64,000 nucleotides of DNA from Rostratula benghalensis. Lineage: Eukaryota; Chordata; Aves; Charadriiformes; Rostratulidae. Shown piece by piece: positions 48,101-64,000 of this stretch. A program made the position numbers and the translations under genes. Location of the stretch: NCBI GenBank assembly GCA_013399305.1, contig VXAI01000013.1, forward strand, positions 6,208,751-6,272,750, given 5' to 3'. Numbering within the stretch: position 1 is the stretch's first letter; every line of letters starts with the position of its first letter. The notes beneath the pieces are model-generated. The model searched no databases. It saw nothing but the letters and a program-made list of their open reading frames with translations, and was not told the origin of the DNA.

Positions 48101-48334
48101 CATAGATAGTTACAAAAACTGCAGTCTGGCTACTGCACAATACAGAGGAACTGTTTTCTCATAGGCGAACAGCTCTCTGATGGGCAAGATTTTGGCTAAC
48201 CAAAGCAAAGATTAATTAACCCGGAGCTCTCAAATACCTGGTAATTATAATAGGAACTTATGCTGGACTTACTTTATATAAACAAAATGTTGTGTAAATG
48301 CTGTATTTCATACAATTGTAACATTTAGAATTCA

Positions 48335-51894
<3,560 letters not shown>

Positions 51895-51939
51895 CATAAT
51901 TGCATTGTCTTTCTTTAGTCTTACTTGAATAATGCAATG
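51895..51939 (-). CDS. CPED1: CPED1 45-base coding exon
   Basis: This very short exon has a TTATCTTTCAG acceptor and an ideal ATG|GTAAGT donor. It completes an Ala codon with its first two bases, gives 14 codons (LHYSSKTKERQCNY) and leaves a G that joins the next exon as Asp. Human CPED1 has a similarly sized hydrophilic stretch with one Cys here (remembered; similarity is weak). The length is a multiple of three with phase 1 on both sides, so inclusion or skipping keeps the frame. The call rests on the two good splice sites and perfect phase fit to both neighbours more than on sequence identity. Confidence 0.75.
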
Positions 51940-52268
51940 CTGAAAGATAAACAAAAATAATTAATCATTTTCTTCCCTAAGACCAATTCACAATCCTATA
52001 GGAGAAGGAATGCTCATTGTGTCAATTGTAAAAAATATTGTACACTTTTATTCTTTCCAGCATGAAATCTTTGCTTTAGGCTCATGGATACTGCTCATGG
52101 GCTCATTAGAACTTCCACAGATAAGGAAGAAATTGGTCTTATATATATAGTAAGCAAAGAGCTTCCAGCTGGAATGGAGAACAATGTAATCTAAATCATG
52201 CATGTTATCAGAAATAGCACAAATAGGAAAAACATATTGTATATAAAGACTTTATTAGGATCCTTTAC
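51940..52268 (-). other. CPED1 intron, 329 bases
   Basis: Short intron with a GTAAAG donor and a TTATCTTTCAG acceptor. AT-rich, with no feature inside. Confidence 0.8.
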
Positions 52269-52336
52269 CTTCATGATTCTTCCTGAAGTCAGAAGGAACA
52301 TTCTGCTTAGGACTCGCTTTTTCTTGAGAAGAATTC
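52269..52336 (-). CDS. CPED1: CPED1 coding exon, low-complexity linker
   Basis: This 68-base exon has a CAATTGACAG acceptor and an AAG|GTAAAG donor. The first G completes the split Trp. Twenty-two codons follow (NSSQEKASPKQNVPSDF, then RKNHE) and one G remains. It corresponds to the human segment after W that begins NSFTEDKN and includes a V-P-x-D motif (remembered). The linker is hydrophilic, rich in Lys, Gln and Ser, and less conserved than the flanking exons, so the identification leans on phase, position and the W-N-S junction. N-S-S is a possible glycosylation sequon. The next exon is only 329 bases away. Confidence 0.82.
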
Positions 52337-53704
52337 CTGTCAATTGAATAACAGACATATTTCTACATGAATGGAAGGAACAAAAGTTCAGAAATTTCTA
52401 TATGGCAATCCAGGGCACATGGTATTTCTATATTCTCCATGGAAAAATGAACTTTCTGGATTCATGTTCTCAGCATTAGCAATATTACCTGAATGAATGT
52501 GACAGAAAACACACATTCTATAATAAATGGTAGCACATAACCTGAAAAAAACCCACACCAGAAATAAATTTCAAAACAGTTGAAAAGCTGGGAAAAGAAA
52601 GCATGAGTTCATATAATGGAACAGTTATGTGTTTTGATTTGCTTGTTAGTTAATAAAAAAAAAAATTAATGACATGATCAACATCCAGAGTGTGTGTGAG
52701 TATATAAATCCTCAGTGAAAAAAGACAAGTCAACTGCAACAATTCATTAATGTGTTAGTGGTGCCCATATTGCTAGTTTTTTGGTTTTTTTTTCATGTAG
52801 CATTTTAGGAGCATAATAGAAGAGAGGCAGTAGGTTTCTCTCCAATCCATGTACTAGACCTTTAGCTGATAAGACTTTTTTCAGAGGTCCATTACCATTT
52901 CTTGCTTTCTTCTCAGTGTTTTCCGTAGAAATTCTCATAAAGCAGCTTCTTCCCAGATACTGCTGCCCATTCAGTTTGGATTATGAAAGACACAAAGTCA
53001 CTTTCTGTGCCAAGGAAGGGAGATGGCAATATTGTTCTGTGCAATCAGCCATCACTAACGTTTTCAAAAGGAGCTGCTGAAATCAATATTGAGGTCAATC
53101 ACAGTAAAAGATAAGCTGTCCACTAATAAAACTGAGATTTCTGCATTTTCTCAATGAGGTAAGGAAAGAAGCAACTGGCAGATCCATGTGTCTCTGTGTG
53201 TGCATGAAAATGTAGTTCTGAGCTTGCAGTGTCTAGACACCACCCTAATTACATGCACATTCATGACCTCCTTGAAAGGAGACACTTAAACTATTAGAGA
53301 CTTCTTTCCAAGTTATAAGTTATTTTACACCCCTGTTTCTGCTTGACGAGAAGGTAATGGCTAACACCTGACAAATAAATTTTTTTCTCTCCTCAGCTCC
53401 TTTTTTGATTGCCCAGTCTCAAACCCTGTTGTAAGGTGAAAATAAGAATTATCAGTTCTGCAACATGTCAGACTTTGTTTTAGCCAGAGGAAAACTCACA
53501 AGTATGGTAGCCACCAACACTGCAAGGCCCCAACTCCCAAAATACAAGGCAACTCTGTAAAGGGATTGTAATTATCATCAGACAACATGAAGAGACATAT
53601 AATTACTCTATTCAATTACAAGGGGATATCAAAAAAGTAATATTTATAAATACTAGGACAGAAAGATACTTGAATTACAGTATTTATGGAAAGATATTCA
53701 GATT

Positions 53705-54285
53705 ACAGCGTGGCCAGCAAAAGTAGGAAAGCAATCTCCTCCTTGTACTCGGCACTGGTGAGGCTGCACCTCAAATATTGTGTTCAGTTTTGATCCCCTC
53801 ACTACAGAAAGACATTGAGGTACGGGACCATGTACAAAGAAGGGCAACAAAGCTGGTGAAGGGTCTCATGCACAAGTCTCATGAGGAGGAGCTTTGGGAA
53901 CTGGGGTTGTTTAGTCTGGAGAAAAGGAGGTTGAGGAGAGACCTTATCACTCTCTACAACTACCTGAAAGGAGTCTGTAGTGAGGTAAGGGTCAATCTCC
54001 CAAGTAACAAGTGTTAGGACAAGAGGAAATGGCCTCAGGTTGCACCAGAGGAGGTTTAGATTGGATATTAGGAAAGAGTTCTACACTGAAAGAGTTGTCA
54101 AGTATTGGAAAAGGCTGCTGCCCAGGGAAGTGGTTGAGTCACCATCCCTGGAGGTATTTAAAAGGTGTGGGTGGCCCTTTCAGATGTGGTTTAGTGGTAG
54201 TTTTAGCAGTGTCAGGTTAAGAGTTGGACTTGATGATCTTAAAGGTCCTTTCCATCCTAAATGATTCTACTATTGTATGATTTAT
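53705..54285 (+). repeat. CR1 LINE 3' end, about 0.58 kb
   Basis: Well preserved. It runs from GTGGCCAGCAAAAGTAGG through TGTACTCGGCACTGGTGAGG, GGGAACTGGGGTTGTTTAGT, CTCTCTACAACTACCTGAAA, GAAATGGCCTCAGGTTGCAC and CACCATCCCTGGAGGTATTT to GTTGGACTTGATGATCTTAA and a short ATGATTCT-type end. Open frames at 53778-54017, 54011-54220 and 54040-54264 belong to it. Confidence 0.96.
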
Positions 54286-56918
54286 CTCTGCTGAAGACTG
54301 GGCATTTTAATCATCAGTGTCATAAAGTTTTTCTTTGTCCAAGCTCCTTGCAGCAGACTAAGGAATGTTGCACTTACAAAGCTCGCTGTAAGGTAGGAAG
54401 CGACTGAGATACTGGACTCTGCAGAGTCCTTTCCTTCACACAAATGAGTGGCCCCTTATTTACTTAGCATCTTGGAGGAGCTATCAAGCACAGATGTGCA
54501 CATTGTCTACACGCTTTGCAATTAGCTCTAATGAAACTAATGACTGTATGCCAGGTACCCTAGGTGAGGGCATGCTTATGAAGGTACCTTTTCAAAGATT
54601 CCCACTGGGTACATCACAAACTATTGACAGCAAAGCTGCCCTTTAGGAATCTCTTTGATTCCACAAATGAGCAAGCTAAAGGATTGACAGTAGCAATAGT
54701 TATGTAGCTCTGATGGTCTAAGCAACTGGGTACGTAAACATTGAAGTATGTACAGAAACAGCTAATATCTTTCATAAGATTAAAAAATAAAAAGTGAAAA
54801 ATCTAGTCACTTCTGTGGCTTCCAATGAGTGTATCAGTTTTCAATGATGCAATTTTAAAAGTCAAAAATTAGACCATATTTTGGTATTCAGTAAAGTTAT
54901 AGATTTCATTTGTTTAGATGACCTCTTTTAAGTCTCTCTTGAAAAAGAGGAGCCACTGGAGGTAATTTTGTGAGATGTGATCACTTGCAACTTTTTTCTG
55001 TTTGATAACTGTGATGGCAGTGTGAGCTCTCTGCTTTGTAGAGTGTTTGCTTGGCTTCAGTCACAGAATTTCCATGAGAGCATTTCGTTCACAGAATGAA
55101 GTATCTTATGCTGATCTTCAAAAGATTGCAGGCTGAAGAGTAGGATTGATTTCTTGGCACTCAGTCCCAACTGTCTCTCTCTCCTTTCGTCTTTCCCTCT
55201 ATCTCTCATTCCTCACATTGCAGATCAGTGATCTTATCCAGACTTCTTTGCTGCTGTCTTCTTCTGCCTTGTGGGCTGAACCACATATTTTTCTTAAACT
55301 GCTCAGGTGATGGGCATGACCAAGTCAAACTCCAAGAAATTATTCTTAACCCAAATTGGGTTTGAGGGATGCTGCTTTTATTTTGACCTAAAGAAGGGCT
55401 TGCATATGGTAAGCTAGCAACACTTTTCCAAATATCTAATTTTATTTCATAAAAGGATTTGCAGATTGTTGACCTGCTTAGGCTTTTATCTTATAAATAC
55501 AGAAGGGTTAGCTCTTCTCAGTAATCTGATTCTCCCATGCTACCCTGCTGTCTGGACACAGACAAACGTACTTGTCACTGTACTTCATAGCCCCTGTTCT
55601 AAAAAACAGTAATGGCATACCTCTTAGTCGTATCAACTGAAACTGCATAAAATTGAAAACAGAGTTCAAACAATCAAATAATGCAGAAAGTGGACTTCAG
55701 GGTATATGTTAGGTAGTACCACTCTGTAATTTTGTCATGTATTATACCAAATCATCTGAGGTGGTCATTCTAACCTAGGCTGTAACCATTTCATTATAGT
55801 TTGAGATGAGTTTCTAGAGTTCTTCTTGCTTCTCCTGTGGAAGGAATTCAGAGAGTTCACAAATACCATTTAAAGTTTCAATACTAGTCATCTAGATGCA
55901 AGGAGTTAAGACCAGGAAAATTCTTTAATTCCTGTCTCTATCCTATAGATTCATGATCAGTGAACACAATAACTGTACAAGACCTAAGTCAGAAGTCACT
56001 ATTTTTCCCATAAGTATGTTGTCTGGTTGGACTGCATACCTGAATTATTTGGGGAGTAAGCTCTACTAAGCTCTTTCTTCCCTGCAATTAAGTATAATTA
56101 CATGCATATCTGACACATGCATCATCTTCATTGATTTAGCAATGTCAAAACCTATGGGGTTTTATAGAGTGAATGGACAGAATGGCTTTATTAGTTTAGC
56201 CACTGCAGAAAAATACAGTGCAAAGAAGCAGACTGGCCTACGCCCCAGAGAAAGGTCATGATACTTCTACATATTTATACACATACAATAAGTAAAAAAA
56301 GAGGCCAGGGGGCTTGCTCAAAGTGAGTGAGTGGCACAGCTTAGATTAGAACAGAAAGCTGCTAAAGGTTGGTATGCTTTGATATGCAAACCTAAATATT
56401 TTGGCAAAAGGGCAAGGGCTTACACATGAATGCAAGCAGCTGCATCTTTGAGTTACTTTTCATGGAGTGGCCAGCAGTAACAACAATAACACTTAGTACA
56501 TTAATGGAACTGATTTTTTTTTCAAAACACTAACAAACGGTTAGCTAGCAGGGTGGTAAAGTTTAGGCTCTACTTTATAGCTAAGCAAACGAAGACACAG
56601 ATGACTGTTGACTTGCTGAAAGCCATACCCATTCAACGAGGAACAAAATTAACGCCTTATATAGTCATTATGGTATTCTCCAAACAAAATGTCCAAAATA
56701 ATGTTATTCACATATTTAACTTGAAACTCCATGGTATGGAGCACACTTGTAATTTGATGCACCTCTATTCCCAAGCCTTTGTTTGCAAAATTATATGTGA
56801 CTGTAGTCAGTAAAGTGTGGCATCCATGTGTATGAAATGTCATTAGCCAAGAGATAAAGAGTACAGAAAACACATTTTAATACATTTTATACTAAAAATA
56901 TAGCATACGACAATTTTT

Positions 56919-56964
56919 CTCCTTCCCTCCCTCCCTTTCTTTCTTTCTTTCTCCTTCCCTCCTT
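56919..56964. repeat. (CCTT/CTTT)n pyrimidine microsatellite
   Basis: About 46 bases of C and T only, in CCTT, CCCT and CTTT units. In the CPED1 transcript it would read as a purine tract. Confidence 0.9.
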
Positions 56965-57567
56965 GTGAAAGTTAAAATTTCTTGCCAGAAGCTCAGTGGA
57001 TATAACCTTGTCATTACAATATTTTTCCATATTTTCAAAAAGAGATAAAATGAGGTTTTCAGAGTATTATGCTCTTTGACCTGTCTCTTGTTGGACAGAA
57101 AATTTAGAGCCACTGAAAATTATTAGTTCCTTTTGGAAAAATCTTTCCCTGAAACTTTATATTTACCTTACAGTTTTGCTTTTAATTGGTGAATAAATTA
57201 AAAGACTTAATCCTGGTAAGTACTCCTAATTCTGAGTTTATAGTTATTCAGAAACAACCTACCTAATTATCTTCATGTTTATTAAAAAAAAAAAAATAAT
57301 TACAGCAGCTCCAATTAATTTTTTGAGCCAGAGTCATCTGCATTAGAAAGAGAAGCAAAGAGGCTTGCCCTATGCAGAAACCTAGCTACATCTCTAATGG
57401 CAAAATGGCTGACAGTGCTCCATGATGGGATGACAAACCTTCATCTCAAGTGTTATAAGCTCACCTACATCTACTGAGGGATTAAGTTTTATGATGCTCA
57501 CTGGAACTACTGCAATCAATACAATTTGAGGAACTACCCCCAACATATCATTTAATTGTTGTCTTAC

Positions 57568-57737
57568 CACTCTGAAAGGTTAGGATGTGGCGCTTTATTC
57601 ATGAACTGGAATTGTTCAAGTAAACTGGATAGCAACCAATGCACAGTCAGAACCGAACCAAGCCGCCTCATTGGGTCTACCATGTGGTAAAGGTCACGCA
57701 GTAAAGTTTGAATCTTGGGTGCAGCAGAAGGGAAAAG
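57568..57737 (-). CDS. CPED1: CPED1 coding exon, before the linker
   Basis: This 170-base exon has a CTCTTCTCAG acceptor and a strong G|GTAAGA donor. It reads 56 codons plus two bases. The peptide starts LFPSAAPKIQ, includes GSVLTVHWLLSSLLEQFQFMN, and ends HPNLSE with a split Trp codon completed by the next exon. Human CPED1 has the matching [31 protein letters not shown] and PLEW (remembered). An N-L-S sequon is present near the end. It is followed by a 5.2-kb intron that carries a CR1 element. Confidence 0.92.
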
Positions 57738-59671
<1,934 letters not shown>

Positions 59672-59839
59672 CTTGTTCACAGTTGATCCATATATTTTTT
59701 GTAAAGCTTCTATGAAACTGGATGTTGAGGATTCATTAGATAAGAGAAATTTAAAAGTATCTTCAAAAAGAAATTCTTTGAAAGCTTGGTCCTGAATATT
59801 TGATTCATTGTCATCTTGAAATTCAAAGTTTTCATGCAC
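59672..59839 (-). CDS. CPED1: CPED1 coding exon, acidic linker
   Basis: This exon has a CCAATAG acceptor and an AACAAG|GTAGTT donor. It is 168 bases, exactly 56 codons, phase 0 at both ends, so skipping it would not break the frame. It starts VHENFEFQDD and contains FKEFLFEDTFKFLLSNESS, which lines up with human CPED1 VHEHLNFQD and EEFLLNDTFNFLFPNESS (remembered). It is rich in Asp and Glu. Two N-E-S sequons are visible, consistent with a protein that passes through the ER; whether they are used is unknown. No enzymatic motif is present. Match quality and splice sites make the call secure. Confidence 0.92.
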
Positions 59840-61515
59840 CTATTGGAAAATAATATAAGAATTTAGAAGGTGAATATCAAGTCCAGTCTTCTCATAACCC
59901 CATATAACAATCGAATTACTTATTAAAAAAAAAAAAAAAGGTAAAGAGGTCATAATATCACTTGTAAAAAAGATGGAATTATAATATAACAAATACTCTA
60001 CATTTCTGTCAGAACTGCACACCACAATGTTTGCTGACCTCCAGTGGATTGACTACAATATTGCAGCCTAATGCAAGAGTTTTTTCCTATGTAGTTCATT
60101 TGAAATCTGATTTTTAAAAAAATTAAAAATAATAAAATATGTCAGCTTACATGTTAACATAACTTTCACAAAAGTCAGTTATTTAGGAGTTACTACAGAT
60201 GAAAGTATAAGATTTTCAGTCTATAAACACAAAGAATAAACTCATGTTTAAAAAATATTAATAAATTAGTATTTTAGCAGAAAGACATATAATTTTAAGC
60301 TGGATGGGAAGTGTGTACACTAGAGTTTACAAGGGATAGTATTCAGAGTCAAAAGTCATAGCAATTTTCAACTGTTATTTTTTAGAGTAATTTGTATTTT
60401 CATAACAAACTATTAAAAACTACTGATTTACTGCACATGTATGGATTATGGCCCATAGCTGAGAATACTACAAAGTCAAGTAAATATTATGCTTTATGTT
60501 TAGTTTTTTAAGAAACTCCTGGGAGAATTTTTTAACAGCCTAGCACACAATTATTAAATTCTTATGGCATGTCACATTTCTTATACAAGCTATACAAGTC
60601 TTGCCAGACTAATTAACAATATTGTCTTCATGGATTTTTTTAAATTGTGCAAGCCTTCTTTTACGCATCCATTTATTCTTTGTGTTTAAAGGAACTTTCT
60701 TTATTGTTTGGGAAGGATGGAAGATTGACTGCACTGTTGTTACTAGAAAACTGAACAAATTTTAACTGAGAATGAGTTTTAAAAGTGTTCTCTGTAATTT
60801 CCTGGGATATATTTACTGATTTCTTTTAATCTTTTTTTTTTTTTTTTTCCTTTTTGTGAGTCATAAACATAGACAAAGATTTTATATACCTAGGTATACA
60901 CACATATTCATATGTATATACATAGGGAATGAGAAGCAGCTGGAAAGCAGTACAACTTTTGTTTCTGGCCATGCTGTTCTGAGGGCAGAACGGTACAAAA
61001 CCAGCACAGGGAATTTGTTTATACCACAGGTCACATTTCTCTGCTTTTGAGGGACTTGAGGACCATCCAGGAAGAAGGCAGCAGAATAGAGGTCAGAGCA
61101 GGTCATGAAATGAAGTACAATGCAATTCATGGATAACTTAAATTTGTATTAAAAGCCCATTGTGGTATTTTAACTTCCTCCCTTTATCTTTTTTCTGGCA
61201 CAGTTAATACCTAACATTACTTTCATGCAATTCTTCCTATAGATTTTTTTTCGCTGATATTCAGTGCTGATGATAGGCCTTTAATACTAAATAGAAAGGT
61301 TTGCACACTTAATGGTGTGTTTAATTTCATCACAGGAACTATGTCCCTTAAAAGCTGGTTATCCCACATCAACTCCCCACTTTTAGGCAAAATCAGTATT
61401 AATGTATTTGCACATTTCATAGAGTTTCAAGGATACCTAACAAAAAGGGTTCACTGCTATGTTCTTTTTGGTGTAAGTTTTCTGTGTCAAGCAGTAATTT
61501 GTGTTGTTTTCTCAC
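59840..61515 (-). other. CPED1 intron, 1.7 kb
   Basis: AT-rich. Includes a run of 17 T at 60832-60848 and a 14-A run near 59926-59939. No transposon recognised. Confidence 0.75.
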
Positions 61516-61588
61516 CTCAAGAACTACTGGGTATATGGAGGTGCCGAATCCAATGTCAAAGGTTAACATTTGAAAACATTGACTGCAT
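61516..61588 (-). CDS. CPED1: CPED1 coding exon, CxxC-containing segment
   Basis: This 73-base exon has a TATTTCAG acceptor and a GAG|GTGAGA donor. Its first base completes a codon begun in the preceding exon, and 24 codons follow: CSQCFQMLTFDIGFG, then SIYPVVLE. Human CPED1 has an equivalent C-x-x-C-F-Q-x-L-T-F-D-I-G-Y-G stretch followed by YPVVLQV (remembered). The paired cysteines could form a disulfide in the secretory lumen; that is inference. The exon ends in phase 0 and the next exon begins with the expected Val-His-Glu. A young-looking CR1 fragment sits about 60 bases upstream of the acceptor in transcript terms (61651-61747), outside the exon. Confidence 0.9.

Positions 61589-64000
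<2,412 letters not shown>

Larger units (their letters stand above)
52337..57567 (-). other. CPED1 intron, 5.2 kb
   Basis: Contains the CR1 end at 53705-54285 and a pyrimidine microsatellite at 56919-56964. Elsewhere AT-rich with no recognised feature. Confidence 0.75.

Noticed and set aside
53778..54264. Three plus-strand open frames
   Set aside because: They are fragments of the CR1 element at 53705-54285, not host genes.

Overview
The window is vertebrate nuclear DNA, AT-rich and almost entirely intronic. It is most likely from a bird. The species signal comes from repeats: several fragments are 3' ends of CR1 LINEs, some ending in the (ATTCTATG)-type terminal repeat typical of avian CR1. 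There are no prokaryotic-style gene blocks, rRNA, tRNA or CRISPR arrays.

One gene is supported: CPED1 (cadherin-like and PC-esterase domain containing 1), on the minus strand and running beyond both ends of the window. Eleven coding exons were located by reading the reverse complement, comparing it with vertebrate CPED1 as remembered, and checking AG/GT splice borders. In transcript order they are 63112-62970, 61588-61516, 59839-59672, 58724-58620, 57737-57568, 52336-52269, 51939-51895, 50038-49852, 48632-48464, 6913-6796 and 2099-1963. Their lengths sum to 1383 bases, exactly 461 codons. Every junction keeps the frame, so this is an intact gene and not a pseudogene. The first exons (signal/anchor region) lie past position 64000. 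The exons with the catalytic GDS motif and C-terminus lie before position 1.

Layout: 48.4-63.1 kb holds nine exons separated by introns of about 0.3-5.2 kb. These encode the middle of the protein and the cadherin-like beta-sandwich. One intron of about 41.5 kb (48463-6914) follows. Then come two exons that begin the PC-esterase module. The large intron holds CR1 relics, older palindromic dispersed repeats, simple repeats, a perfect 99-bp tandem duplication at 32985-33182, and long stretches with no recognisable feature.

No new biological system is evident. The items most worth checking are the huge domain-separating intron with its non-consensus donor (a possible truncated isoform), the skippable 45-base exon, the exact tandem duplication, and a few GC-richer pockets with unexplained open frames. 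All homology statements rest on remembered family sequences; no search was run.
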